NCBI RefSeq assembly: GCF_000620845.1
Contig: NZ_KK211189.1
Span: 368,501 to 432,500, forward strand
From: Exiguobacterium marinum DSM 16307
GTDB taxonomy: Bacteria; Bacillota; Bacilli; Exiguobacteriales; Exiguobacteriaceae
Reading direction: 5' to 3'
Length of the DNA: 64,000 nt
Positions within the stretch are counted from its first letter, which is position 1; the number at the start of each line of letters is the position of its first letter. The position numbers and the translations under genes were made by a program. Under the pieces are notes generated by a model. The model did no database searches and was not told the origin of the DNA. It saw only the letters and a program-made list of their open reading frames with translations. Shown here piece after piece: positions 17,177 through 25,754 of this stretch.

Positions 17177-18622
17177 ATGAACAAACAGCAATTTACTGAT
17201 TATCGCCTGAGCGACGAGATCACTCGTGCGCTAGGCATTATGAAATACGAATCACCTACCGAAGTACAACAGCAGGTCATCCCGCGTGCGCTCGAACGAG
17301 AAGACTTAATCGTCAAAGCACAGACAGGAAGCGGAAAGACTGCCGCTTTTGGTATTCCGGTCATCGAGCTCATCGACTGGGCTGAAAATAAACCCCAAGT
17401 GCTCGTTTTGACACCGACACGCGAACTCGCCGTTCAAGTCCGAGAAGATATGACGAACATCGGACGTTTCAAACGAATCAAAGCGACTGCGGTCTACGGG
17501 AAAGAACCGTTCTCGAAACAGCGTGAAGAGTTGAAGCAAAAGACACATATCGTCGTCGGTACGCCAGGACGCTTCATGGACCACATCGAGCGCGAAACCC
17601 TCTCACTCGACCGTATCGAATACTTGATCATCGATGAAGCGGATGAGATGCTCAACCGTGGCTTCCTCGCTGACGTCGAGAAGATTCTTCAGCAGTTGCC
17701 AAACGAACGCGTGACGATGGTCTTCTCTGCGACGTTCCCACAAGATATCGAACGCCTCTGTCAGAAGCATATGAATGCTCCTGCGCGTGTCGCCATCGAA
17801 TCGACAGGTATGACGGCTTCGACAATCGAACACCGTCTCCTCCCGGTTCATCGGAATGAGAAACTTGCTGTGCTTCAAGACATCACGGTCGTCGAGAACC
17901 CGGACAGCTGTATGATTTTCTGTCGAACGAAAGAGAACGTCGATACGGTGTACGCTGAGCTCGACAAAGCCGGTTACTCGGCTGAACGTCTCCACGGTGG
18001 ACTCGAGCAAGAAGATCGCTTCGCCGTCATGAACGGATTCAAGATGGGCAACTTCCGTTACCTCGTGGCGACAGACGTCGCAGCGCGCGGAATCGATGTC
18101 GATAACGTCGAGCTCGTCGTCAACTATGACGTTCCTGTCGAAAAAGAAAGCTACGTGCACCGTACCGGTCGTACCGGTCGTGCCGGCAAACAAGGGACGG
18201 CCATCACACTCATGACCCGTCAGGAAGAGCGCCTCATCGGAGCCATCGAATCTTACGTTCAATTCGAGATTCCGATGATCGATGCTCCGACAGAAGCGGA
18301 AGTCGCGGCTAACCAAGATGCCTTTGAGCAAAAGTTGAGCGGACGACGCGTCGTTCGCAACAACAAGACGGCTCGCATCAATCAAGACATCATGAAGCTC
18401 CATTTCAGTGGCGGGAAGAAGAAAAAACTTCGTGCCGTCGACTTCGTTGGAACGATTGCAAAAATCCCTGGAGTATCCGCTGACGACATCGGAATCATCA
18501 CGATCAACGACCAGATGACGTACGTCGATATCCTCAACGGAAAAGGTTCGATCGTCCTTCAGGCGATGGAAACGACGCCAATCAAAGGGAAGAAACTTAA
18601 AGTAAGCAAAGCTCATAAATAA
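17177..18622 (+). CDS. dbpA: DbpA/YxiN-type DEAD-box RNA helicase
   Basis: A 481-residue DEAD-box helicase. It contains AQTGSGKT (motif I), VLTPTRELA (Ia), IIDEADEML (II), FSATFP (III), RGIDVDNVE and [10 protein letters not shown] (VI). The last 75 residues are the DbpA RNA-recognition domain ([19 protein letters not shown]), which binds hairpin 92 of 23S rRNA, so the enzyme acts in 50S subunit assembly. Length matches B. subtilis YxiN (479). The true start is ATG 17177 behind GAGG; upstream codons in frame lack a site. A TATAAT at 17103-17108 may be its -10 box, giving a leader of about 65 bases. Confidence 0.93.
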   Translation: MNKQQFTDYRLSDEITRALGIMKYESPTEVQQQVIPRALEREDLIVKAQTGSGKTAAFGIPVIELIDWAENKPQVLVLTPTRELAVQVREDMTNIGRFKRIKATAVYGKEPFSKQREELKQKTHIVVGTPGRFMDHIERETLSLDRIEYLIIDEADEMLNRGFLADVEKILQQLPNERVTMVFSATFPQDIERLCQKHMNAPARVAIESTGMTASTIEHRLLPVHRNEKLAVLQDITVVENPDSCMIFCRTKENVDTVYAELDKAGYSAERLHGGLEQEDRFAVMNGFKMGNFRYLVATDVAARGIDVDNVELVVNYDVPVEKESYVHRTGRTGRAGKQGTAITLMTRQEERLIGAIESYVQFEIPMIDAPTEAEVAANQDAFEQKLSGRRVVRNNKTARINQDIMKLHFSGGKKKKLRAVDFVGTIAKIPGVSADDIGIITINDQMTYVDILNGKGSIVLQAMETTPIKGKKLKVSKAHK

Positions 18623-18631
18623 TGCATACCC

Positions 18632-18666
18632 AGCCTCAAAGATGATGTTCGTCTTTGAGGCTTTTT
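18632..18666 (+). terminator. Terminator of the DEAD-box helicase gene
   Basis: An 11-base perfect stem (AGCCTCAAAGA and its complement) around a 9-base loop followed by TTTTT. Confidence 0.92.
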
Positions 18667-18681
18667 CGTTATTCGACAAAC

Positions 18682-18699
18682 ATCGAAAGCGCTTTCGAT
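18682..18699. promoter_or_regulatory. Perfect 18-base cre-like palindrome (orphan)
   Basis: ATCGAAAGCGCTTTCGAT is a perfect dyad centred on CG, the form of LacI/CcpA operators. It lies between two convergent genes, 16 bases after the helicase terminator, where no gene start is present. Confidence 0.6.
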
Positions 18700-18723
18700 A
18701 AACGGTAAAAAAATATAGTTTTT

Positions 18724-18737
18724 AGAAAACGTTTTCA
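18724..18737. promoter_or_regulatory. Second cre-like site in the same convergent gap
   Basis: AGAAAACGTTTTCA contains the 12-base palindrome GAAAACGTTTTC and fits the CcpA consensus except for the first base. It is centred 40 bases from the 18-base palindrome, about four helical turns. Confidence 0.55.
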
Positions 18738-18796
18738 TCTGCATCATACCTGTATCAAAGATTGAATTCAACCTTCCTCACTTGATTGTCAAAAAA

Positions 18797-18823
18797 GAGC
18801 CCAAGGTTTAAGCCTTGGACCCT
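18797..18823 (-). terminator. Terminator of the 137-residue hypothetical gene
   Basis: On the minus strand GTCCAAGG and CCTTGGGC pair around CTTAAA, followed by TCTTTTTT. Confidence 0.82.
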
Positions 18824-19237
18824 TCACTTGAATCGAAAATCTTGAACGTTCCCTGTGAATCCCGAGATCGACACGTCATTCTTTTCATCGACGCGATAGT
18901 AGTATTCTGCGTTCGGTTCATTTGTAAATGTGACGTAGATCGTATACGGATTCGTGTGTTCGAAACCATCCGCGCGAAACGGGATTGTTCTTATGCTGTA
19001 TGTTTCGTCCGGATACTGCTCAGCGAGATACATGTCAACGAGGTGCTTGTCTTCTGCGACCCGCTCCGCTATAAGAACAGGGCGTGAAAAATAGAACGTA
19101 CCGTACGTCATAACAATCAGCAATGCAACGCCAACCATACCGAGTCTCCATTTTCCACGCAATGCTAGCGCAAGTAATAGTGGGATGGCAAGCAGGATGA
19201 AAAATGCAACATGTTCAATCAACTCGATCGGATGCAT
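18824..19237 (-). CDS. Hypothetical membrane-anchored protein
   Basis: A 137-residue protein of unknown family. Two hydrophobic segments (about residues 9-25 and 33-51) are followed by an 85-residue polar domain with many Tyr and Phe (TIYVTFTNEPNAEYYYRV), likely outside the membrane. GGGGG precedes ATG 19237. It lies 14 bases downstream of the DUF4317 gene, on the same strand, so it may be cotranscribed. It has its own terminator. No enzyme motif is visible. Confidence 0.65.
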   Translation of the reverse strand: MHPIELIEHVAFFILLAIPLLLALALRGKWRLGMVGVALLIVMTYGTFYFSRPVLIAERVAEDKHLVDMYLAEQYPDETYSIRTIPFRADGFEHTNPYTIYVTFTNEPNAEYYYRVDEKNDVSISGFTGNVQDFRFK

Positions 19238-19251
19238 CGATTTTCCCCCAA

Positions 19252-20445
19252 TCAGTCTAGTGACTCTTCAGAGATGAGCTTGAATCCTTCGATCTCTGTC
19301 TCCTCTTCTACTTCGATTAAGAGACATGGTTTTCCTTTATAATTCACTTGCTTCACGTATTTCAAGTCTTGAGGACTGACCGAGATATTGGCGACTTTCG
19401 TATTGATTTTGATTGATTTCGACGTATATTTCGGAACGACACTCGTCGCTTTCATCTCATATTTCGTGTCGTCGACGACTTGTTTGAACGCCTGTTCGAC
19501 CTTCTCCGTCGTCACATCTTCCACACCGCTCGCCCGTAAGACGACCTCGACCGCACGGGAGTCGAGCATCGCTACCCTCTCTTCTTCCTGTTCGTTCTCT
19601 TCTTCGGCGACAATGATTTGATTGATCTCATCGTAAACGGTCGCGAGTGTCCGGGAATTGACTTCTTCCCCGATGACAGCTTTAACCACTTCTTCGAAGA
19701 CCGCCTTCTCTTCCACTGCCGTGACGATTTCCGAACCGTTCAACACGTTCTCGATGAACGTCATATCCGGTTGATGCGCTTTATGCGCCGAGTAAAGCAC
19801 ATGGTTCACATCGGCCGCGTTATCCGTGAAACACGGGAATAAGAATCCACCGATTGGCGCCTCGAGTTTGATGATCGGATTTACAATCAAGCTGGCTTTG
19901 AATTCCCGCTCGACGAAGTCGAAGACGAGTGATTTTTTCGGAAGTTCTGTCGGACTGATGCTACCGAGGATGAACTTCGTCGTATACACTTCATCGTTCG
20001 CGTGAATCTCAGACTCTTCAGAATATCGGTTCGTCGGCTTATTGTAATTCCCCCGAATGAACGTCACGACCATATCTTTCTCAAACGGCGTGTCTTTCAC
20101 CATCTTCAACGCGACGCGCTGCATATAGTCCGTCCAGACGTCGGTCTCTTCCGTACGGAGTCCTTCATAGAGCAACCCTTGCGTATGGTCGACTTGACCT
20201 TCCTCCGGATATTGGAACTTCACTTCGAACAACTTTTCATCTAGCTTCCCGCCGAGCACTTTTTTGAAGTTCGTCAAAAACAGTTCCTGCTGTTCTTCTT
20301 CTAAGAACGGGAACGGACGCAACTCTTCGTAGTAAATCTCATTCGTTTCCTGTCGGATGTAAATCGTATATAGATCAGCAATCTTAAGTTTGGTCGCATT
20401 CACTTTGAACTGCCGGCGAATCGCCGCAATCTCTTTCTTGTTCAT
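19252..20445 (-). CDS. DUF4317 family protein
   Basis: A 397-residue cytoplasmic protein of the DUF4317 family, common in Firmicutes and of unknown function. The start NKKEIAAIRRQFKVNATKLK matches the family opening, and the acidic middle (EEENEQEEERVAML) is typical. There are no membrane segments or catalytic motifs I can name. I start at ATG 20445, preceded by GAGGTGG, rather than the longer frame beginning at 20481. It is upstream of the 137-residue membrane protein gene and has no clear promoter in view. Confidence 0.85.
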   Translation of the reverse strand: MNKKEIAAIRRQFKVNATKLKIADLYTIYIRQETNEIYYEELRPFPFLEEEQQELFLTNFKKVLGGKLDEKLFEVKFQYPEEGQVDHTQGLLYEGLRTEETDVWTDYMQRVALKMVKDTPFEKDMVVTFIRGNYNKPTNRYSEESEIHANDEVYTTKFILGSISPTELPKKSLVFDFVEREFKASLIVNPIIKLEAPIGGFLFPCFTDNAADVNHVLYSAHKAHQPDMTFIENVLNGSEIVTAVEEKAVFEEVVKAVIGEEVNSRTLATVYDEINQIIVAEEENEQEEERVAMLDSRAVEVVLRASGVEDVTTEKVEQAFKQVVDDTKYEMKATSVVPKYTSKSIKINTKVANISVSPQDLKYVKQVNYKGKPCLLIEVEEETEIEGFKLISEESLD

Positions 20446-20650
20446 TCCATCCACCTCTTCTTTTCTCTCCATCCATGTCACCCATTATACCAGTCCTGAT
20501 CGGTTACTAGTTCCAAAGAAATAATAGGAGGCTGAACAGTCACTCAGATGCTCATGAATATTCACGAATGGGGCAATTTTTATAAATGTGCCCCTTTCTG
20601 GGTTCAGTTCAATTCGAGTGAAAGACTCCTTCTTTTACTTTTTCATCTAA

Positions 20651-20678
20651 AAAAGCATCTCAGAAGAGACGCTTTCAA
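20651..20678 (-). terminator. Terminator of msrA
   Basis: On the minus strand AGCGTCTC and GAGATGCT (one G-U pair) form a stem around TTCT, followed by TTTTTT. Confidence 0.85.
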
Positions 20679-20681
20679 TGG

Positions 20682-21167
20682 CTATATGGTCTGATATTTT
20701 ATTAACACGTCTTTCGGGATGTGACAATAATCGTCCGGGCAACGCGTCAGACGGTCCTGATGTTCGTCCGCACTTCGCACATAGTTCGTGAGCGGCTTGA
20801 CTTCAACAGCAATCCGCTTCGCATCCGAGCGTCGATCAATGAACGCTTGCGCCTCCATCAAATGTCGTGGGTCCTCACTGTAGACGCCCGTTCGATACTT
20901 CTCCCCGACATCAATCCCTTGTTGGTTGACACTGTATGGGTCGATGATTTCGAACAAGTAATGCATCAAATCCTCGACCGTCACTACGTCCGGATCGAAC
21001 GTTGTTTTGACACACTCCGCGTAACCGTCATACTCTCCGTCTAACGTATCGGTCGTACCGTTCGCGCGTCCTGCTTCAGTTGAAAGGACGCCGGGTAACG
21101 TCTTCACGAATTCTTGAACGCCCCATAGACATCCTCCGGCTAAATAGATCGTTTCGATTGGAATCAC
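20682..21167 (-). CDS. msrA: Peptide methionine sulfoxide reductase MsrA
   Basis: About 161 residues. GGCLWG near residue 11 holds the catalytic Cys (Phe is more common than Leu in this motif). GEYDGYAECVKTTFDPD and the resolving-cysteine region RCPDDYC follow. MsrA reduces the S-epimer of methionine sulfoxide in proteins using thioredoxin. The start is uncertain: the only good in-frame start near the family start is GTG 21167, but GGGGA lies directly against it; ATT 21164 or a TTG at 21242 inside the divergent gene are alternatives. It is alone on its strand and divergent from the small membrane protein. Confidence 0.88.
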   Translation of the reverse strand: MIPIETIYLAGGCLWGVQEFVKTLPGVLSTEAGRANGTTDTLDGEYDGYAECVKTTFDPDVVTVEDLMHYLFEIIDPYSVNQQGIDVGEKYRTGVYSEDPRHLMEAQAFIDRRSDAKRIAVEVKPLTNYVRSADEHQDRLTRCPDDYCHIPKDVLIKYQTI

Positions 21168-21230
21168 TCCCCGTCTATTTGAATCTTTTCTAAAGCATAC
21201 ACGTAATGATGAGAGAAGGGAGAGATTTGA

Positions 21231-21488
21231 TTGAATAAACAACGTTTCTTCATCACACTAGTCAGTTCTATTATCATCTTTTCAGCAGTTACATTTACTG
21301 CCCTTAACGACTTTTCTCTATTCATCGAAATGGTGATCATCTTTTTATCTGTCGTCATCGGTCAAGCGATAGCCATCCCACTATTTCGACGCTTTTCAGA
21401 ACAACGAGTATCGAACAAAATCGTTTTCGTTACGTTTCTGTCGTTGCTAGTAGTATTTTGGTCGTTCGCAAGCATTCTTTTTGATTGA
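21231..21488 (+). CDS. Small hydrophobic membrane protein
   Basis: An 85-residue hypothetical with TTG start 21231 behind AAGGGAGA. It has three probable transmembrane stretches: residues 7-24, 29-48 and 65-82, with positive charges between the second and third (RRFSEQR). I do not recognise the family. It is divergent from msrA and ends 9 bases before the stop of the SGNH gene on the other strand, so the two transcripts are likely to converge. Confidence 0.55.
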   Translation: MNKQRFFITLVSSIIIFSAVTFTALNDFSLFIEMVIIFLSVVIGQAIAIPLFRRFSEQRVSNKIVFVTFLSLLVVFWSFASILFD

Positions 21489-21496
21489 ATATCGCG

Positions 21497-22411
21497 TCAT
21501 TCTCCTTCAATATACCCCAGTCGCTTCAAATCTTCATAAACGAGTGAAGACAACAGCGTGCGCCCATCACCGTTCAAATGGTCAGGGTTATGGAAGAACG
21601 ACTGCTCATAAATGAATCGTTCATCCCCCATATAATTGAGGAACGGGACATCTAAATCCAGCTTCTCTAAATGCTGAAACACGAGGCGCTCCATGACTTC
21701 TTCATCAAAATACGTATGGTATGACGCGTGGACCGGCTCCATCGCCAAGACGACACGATACCCTTGTTGTTTACAGTAATCGATGATGTCTTGTAAATGT
21801 GCCATGTTTTTTTCAATCTCATGATTGTTCACAGCGTTCTCATATTGAGCGGCCACTTCCTCATACTTACGCTCTGAGTAGTTCAGTCCACCATTCTCCC
21901 ATGGCTTATGCGCATCAAAGCGAAAATCTCGGATTTCCCGGGAAATGGCGGCATAGGCACTTCCGCTGTTCAATGCTGGGAACTGTTCATGCGTATAATA
22001 TTGAAACAGACTGGCCGACTCGATATCTTCCCGTTCCAATACACGGTAGTAGATTTCCTTCCGTCCGACGTCCGAGTTGCTGAAGGTGATTTGAGATAAG
22101 GACACGATCACGACCCCACCTGGCTTCAGGTGCTCATCGTATTCTTTTAACATCTTCAAGTCATATTCAATCGGTTGACTCGGTAACGCCAAATCGAGAT
22201 GCGACAATCCGGTCGGTTTAAAATAATACCCGTACATCGCGTGGGACGTCCCCAAATTGATGATGTCGACAGGATGAGGGTCTTCCTTGAAGGCAAGGAC
22301 TGCCCGATTGTTATTATATTCCCACGAATCTTTCACAAACTCGTTAACGGGAATGAAGATGGCGATCATGACGAGTAACACAACGACGATTTTAATTCCT
22401 AAACGCTTCAT
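21497..22411 (-). CDS. SGNH-hydrolase-like acyltransferase partner of the MBOAT protein (DltD/AlgX type)
   Basis: A 304-residue extracytoplasmic protein with one N-terminal membrane anchor (residues 5-22). The Ser block LGTSHA has Ser56, and the C-terminal PDHLNGDG has the Asp-His pair at about 277-278, so an SGNH triad is complete. Partners of this kind (DltD, AlgX, PatB) complete acyl transfer to surface polymers. It is last in the four-gene operon, 21 bases after the MBOAT gene, with AAGGAA before its ATG. The acceptor polymer is unknown. A perfect Noc-site match lies inside the gene at 21933-21946. Confidence 0.8.
   Translation of the reverse strand: MKRLGIKIVVVLLVMIAIFIPVNEFVKDSWEYNNNRAVLAFKEDPHPVDIINLGTSHAMYGYYFKPTGLSHLDLALPSQPIEYDLKMLKEYDEHLKPGGVVIVSLSQITFSNSDVGRKEIYYRVLEREDIESASLFQYYTHEQFPALNSGSAYAAISREIRDFRFDAHKPWENGGLNYSERKYEEVAAQYENAVNNHEIEKNMAHLQDIIDYCKQQGYRVVLAMEPVHASYHTYFDEEVMERLVFQHLEKLDLDVPFLNYMGDERFIYEQSFFHNPDHLNGDGRTLLSSLVYEDLKRLGYIEGE
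21933..21946. promoter_or_regulatory. Noc-binding site match inside the SGNH gene
   Basis: ATTTCCCGGGAAAT is identical to the known Noc-binding consensus. Noc (46.3-47.2 kb in this window) would bind here and tether the chromosome to the membrane. Confidence 0.75.
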
Positions 22412-22432
22412 GCTAATTCCTTTCCGTGCATC

Positions 22433-23884
22433 TTAAAACCCACCGTATACAAATCCTTGACTCGACACACCAAACAAGAAGGCTGAGACAATCAAGAACA
22501 AGTTGATGGCCACGCTCGTCACGGCAGACTGACGTGCCATCCAATCCCAAGTCGAACCTTTCGTCCGTTCGATATGTTGGAACAGGTGAACGACGACAAA
22601 GACGACGAGGAAGATGATCAAATCGAGTAACGAGAACATTTGAATCGCCTGAATCATGCCTGACGGTGCCCATGAAGAAGGCGTCACGTACAGTTTGGCA
22701 TGAGAGAACGCTTCTGCCATCGAGTGCGACTGAAAGAAGACACGTGAGAAACAGACGAGCTGGAACGTGATGGCGATTTTCCACCACCGATGCAGTGCCG
22801 GCACGCGGTCAAATCCGACCCATGACGCCATTTTTTCACGTTGCTGTTTCGTATGGTCTCCGAAGACGCGATAGATTCCATGAATGAGTCCCCATAAGAC
22901 GAAGTTCCATGCGGCTCCGTGCCAAATCCCACTAACTAAAAACGTCGCAAGGATGGCACCATAAATCTGTTCACGTTTTTTCTTTCCTTTCGCGAGTGGC
23001 ATGAAGATATAATCCCGTAGCCACATCGAAAGCGTGATATGCCAGCGGTTCCAGAAGTCGGCGATCGATACGGCGAAGTGTGGCTGCTTGAAGTTTTCCG
23101 ATAAGCGAATCCCGAGTAAGCGTGCACAGCCGATGGCGATGTCACTGCATGCCGAGAAGTCGGCGAACAGTTGAATCGAGAACAACATCGTCGCGAGCAC
23201 AATCTCCGAACCAGTCGGGTCCGGGCTATTGAACACACTTGCGACAATCGGGGCCAATCGGTCAGCGATCAACGTCTTCTTGAAGAATCCCCAAATGATG
23301 CGCTGAATCCCATAGCTGATATTGTCGTAGTCGAGATGTTGCTCCGTCTTCAGTTGCGGAAGCAGCTTTTTCGCCCTCTCAATCGGACCCGCCACGAGTT
23401 GCGGGAAGAAGGCAAAATAGACCGAGAAATAGCCGTAATGACGCTCTGCTTTTTGCTTCCCTCGCGAGACGTCCACGACGTAACTGATGGCCTGGAACGT
23501 ATAAAAGGAAATCGCCAATGGTAAGACGACCTCTTTATACGGGACGTCATAATCGAATCCGCTCCATGCGGCGAACGAACGGAGCGAGTCATTGACGAAA
23601 TTAAAATATTTGAACCAGCCGAGGAAGAATACGAGAACCGAGACACCGACCCACATGAGTCGTTTCTTCTGCCCTTTCTTTTCCTGCTTCTCAATCAAAA
23701 TCCCGATGACGTACGTGAAGGCCGTACTGATCAACAGTAGCGGGATGAATTGAACGCTCAACGTGGCGTAAAAGACATAGCTCGCCAACAAAAGGAGCAC
23801 CCAACGGTATCGATGTGGAACCATATAGTACGTTCCAACGATGAGTGTTAAAAATAAGAGGAATTCAATCGAAATAAAAGTCAT
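22433..23884 (-). CDS. MBOAT family O-acyltransferase (DltB/AlgI type)
   Basis: A 483-residue polytopic membrane protein with about 10 hydrophobic segments. The MBOAT signature histidine is in SGIWHGAAWNFVLWG (His322), with FADFSACSDIAIG and WNRWHITLSMWLRDY before it. These proteins move an acyl group from a carrier on the inner side of the membrane to an extracellular acceptor. It is the third gene of the operon, 49 bases after the AMP ligase gene, and starts at ATG 23884 behind AGGTGG. The longer 23893 start is a GTG with no site. Closest relatives are the alginate and teichoic acid acylation proteins; the substrate is unproven. Confidence 0.88.
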   Translation of the reverse strand: MTFISIEFLLFLTLIVGTYYMVPHRYRWVLLLLASYVFYATLSVQFIPLLLISTAFTYVIGILIEKQEKKGQKKRLMWVGVSVLVFFLGWFKYFNFVNDSLRSFAAWSGFDYDVPYKEVVLPLAISFYTFQAISYVVDVSRGKQKAERHYGYFSVYFAFFPQLVAGPIERAKKLLPQLKTEQHLDYDNISYGIQRIIWGFFKKTLIADRLAPIVASVFNSPDPTGSEIVLATMLFSIQLFADFSACSDIAIGCARLLGIRLSENFKQPHFAVSIADFWNRWHITLSMWLRDYIFMPLAKGKKKREQIYGAILATFLVSGIWHGAAWNFVLWGLIHGIYRVFGDHTKQQREKMASWVGFDRVPALHRWWKIAITFQLVCFSRVFFQSHSMAEAFSHAKLYVTPSSWAPSGMIQAIQMFSLLDLIIFLVVFVVVHLFQHIERTKGSTWDWMARQSAVTSVAINLFLIVSAFLFGVSSQGFVYGGF

Positions 23885-23933
23885 ATTTACCACCTGATGC
23901 TATGAAACTTGATGATGTACCGATTCCTGACAA

Positions 23934-25340
23934 TCAGGTGGTCACAAGTTCTCGCTTCGGTAACGCGGCATAACGAATCTTTCCGAACGCATTACGCGGA
24001 ATCTCGTCAATCTGCATCACCCGAACACCTTTCACCTTGATTTGTTCTTTCATGATTTTTTTTATATGCGTAACGTCGTCCTGTAACGTATACACATATA
24101 GTCGGTCGTCTTCCCCGGCACAGACGCAATCATGTCCATGCTCTCGAAGGAGCGCCTCGACTTCGTCTAGGCTGATTCGACTGCCATACAGTTTGATCAT
24201 GCGCTTGATTCGGCCGACGATGAAGAAATATCCATCCTCGTCGCGATACGCCATGTCACCTGTTCGTAAAACACCGTGATTGTCATCACCTTTTGAAAGG
24301 TCCGCTAACGAGGTCGCATACCCAAACGACACGTTGTCGCCTTGATACACCAATTCGCCCGTCACGTTCGCCTCTTTGATGTCATTTCCGGCTTCGTCAC
24401 GCAACGTGAGCGTTCCACCAGGGATGGCAATTCCGATGCTACCGGCTTTTTTCGCATGCATCCGATCCGGTAAATACGACATCCGGGCCGTCGCCTCCGT
24501 CTGACCGTACATGATGAAAAATTGAATCCCTTTTTCTTCACATACTGTTGAGAAGTGCTGCGCAAGCTTCGGATCTAACTTGCCACCGGCTTGCGTCAAC
24601 TTCTTCAGACTTGGGAGGTCGTACGTCTCAAACTTCAATCGTTTCAACATCTCATAATGAAACGGGACCCCACCAAACGTCGTCGCCTGCTCGGCACGAC
24701 ACAGCTCCCAAAACTCCTTTTGAACGATCGAGCGGTCTGTCAGGATGAGGGCCGCCCCTTTCAACAGATGACTGTTGATGATGGAGAGTCCATACGAATA
24801 GTTCATCGGCAGCGTCGTGATTGGTTTATCCGTTTGATCGATGTCGAGATAGTCGATGATCGATGTGGCGTTAGCTGATAGATTGTTATACGTGAGGCGT
24901 ACAAGTTTTGGACTTCCAGTACTACCTGATGTCGTCAACAGAAGGGCCAGCTCTTCATGAAGTTCGTGGTGAACCGATGTTTCGGTTTCAAATAAGGCGT
25001 AGCCACCATAGCCATAGAAGGAATCCAACGAGTTCGCCAAATCCTCCCTCGTCTCAGGAGCCCAGACATGAGTCGGTTGATACCGTTCCATCAACTTCTG
25101 TAATTGTTCTACTGGAATATCTGCATCGAGTAAGACCGGGACGACCCGTCCACGGAGAAAGCCGACATATCCGAAGAGCGACTCGACTCGGTTGGCACAT
25201 AAACAGAAGACGAGTGACCGTTCGCCGACTTCCTGACAAATCGAGTCCCCGACTTCCAACATCTCTTTGTACGAATAAGAGCGGTCTGCATAGACCGCCT
25301 CACGATCGGTGTACTGCTCGAGTGTTTGAAAAAGCGTCAT
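23934..25340 (-). CDS. AMP-binding (acyl-AMP) ligase, DltA-like
   Basis: A 468-residue ANL-family adenylating enzyme. The nucleotide loop TTSGSTGSPKLVRLT, the MYGQTEATARMSY block and the terminal Lys motif IPRNAFGKIRY are all present. It activates an acid as an acyl-AMP and loads it on a carrier protein. It shares the ATGA overlap with the ACP gene upstream, which fits a dedicated pair. Compared with DltA (about 500 residues) it is shorter and diverged, so the substrate may be D-alanine, another amino acid or a fatty acid. Confidence 0.88.
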   Translation of the reverse strand: MTLFQTLEQYTDREAVYADRSYSYKEMLEVGDSICQEVGERSLVFCLCANRVESLFGYVGFLRGRVVPVLLDADIPVEQLQKLMERYQPTHVWAPETREDLANSLDSFYGYGGYALFETETSVHHELHEELALLLTTSGSTGSPKLVRLTYNNLSANATSIIDYLDIDQTDKPITTLPMNYSYGLSIINSHLLKGAALILTDRSIVQKEFWELCRAEQATTFGGVPFHYEMLKRLKFETYDLPSLKKLTQAGGKLDPKLAQHFSTVCEEKGIQFFIMYGQTEATARMSYLPDRMHAKKAGSIGIAIPGGTLTLRDEAGNDIKEANVTGELVYQGDNVSFGYATSLADLSKGDDNHGVLRTGDMAYRDEDGYFFIVGRIKRMIKLYGSRISLDEVEALLREHGHDCVCAGEDDRLYVYTLQDDVTHIKKIMKEQIKVKGVRVMQIDEIPRNAFGKIRYAALPKRELVTT

Positions 25341-25582
25341 GACTGGATGTCCACACCGAGACGCTGCAGCAACGCGATACCAGACTGATACGAATGGAAC
25401 TCTGTCATTTCATCCGAGTCGATATAGACGTCAAACGCATCCTCGATTTCGGCGATGAGGGTCATGTGTCCAATCGAATCCCATTCCGTCGATTCTCCGA
25501 GCTTCATGTCCTCGAGAATCACATCGTCCTCTAATTCCAATCCGTTTTTAAATGCCATGTTATATGCTTCAAGCGTGCTCAT
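25337..25582 (-). CDS. Acyl carrier protein of the dlt-like operon
   Basis: An 81-residue acidic protein with the phosphopantetheine site EWDSIGHMTL, Ser36 being the attachment residue. It resembles DltC (about 78 residues) in size and role. The product is loaded by the AMP ligase and then used by the MBOAT. I start at ATG 25582, because the ribosome site AAAGGA is too close to ATG 25591. It is the first gene of the operon and sits about 60 bases downstream of a Fur box. The final four bases overlap the ligase start. Confidence 0.86.
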   Translation of the reverse strand: MSTLEAYNMAFKNGLELEDDVILEDMKLGESTEWDSIGHMTLIAEIEDAFDVYIDSDEMTEFHSYQSGIALLQRLGVDIQS

Positions 25583-25640
25583 TGTATTCATCCTTTCACG
25601 TTCACTCCAACTTATTCGATTCCATCTATTATTATTGACT

Positions 25641-25659
25641 GATAATGATAATCATTTGC
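25641..25659. promoter_or_regulatory. Fur box upstream of the dlt-like operon
   Basis: GATAATGATAATCATTTGC matches the 19-base consensus GATAATGATAATCATTATC at 17 positions. It lies 59 bases before the ACP start. This predicts repression by iron-loaded Fur, so induction under iron limitation. No other gene starts nearby on either strand that would explain it. Confidence 0.8.
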
Positions 25660-25660
25660 C

Positions 25661-25677
25661 TTGTGATTCTATCACAA
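25661..25677. promoter_or_regulatory. Perfect dyad next to the Fur box
   Basis: TTGTGAT and ATCACAA are exact complementary arms separated by three bases, one base beyond the Fur box. It resembles Crp/Fnr or Rex sites but the spacing matches neither exactly. It may be a second operator or contain the -35 element TTGTGA. Confidence 0.45.
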
Positions 25678-25754
25678 TTTTTCGAAATCCTCAATTCTTC
25701 ATAGGAGATAAAGCTTGAAGTTAAGCGATTTTTTGCATGAAAAAGACCACATCG

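Noticed and set aside
17603..18679. A 358-codon open frame on the minus strand
   Set aside because: It is entirely antisense to the dbpA helicase, rich in Asp/Arg/Val as expected from the opposite strand, without a family resemblance or ribosome site.
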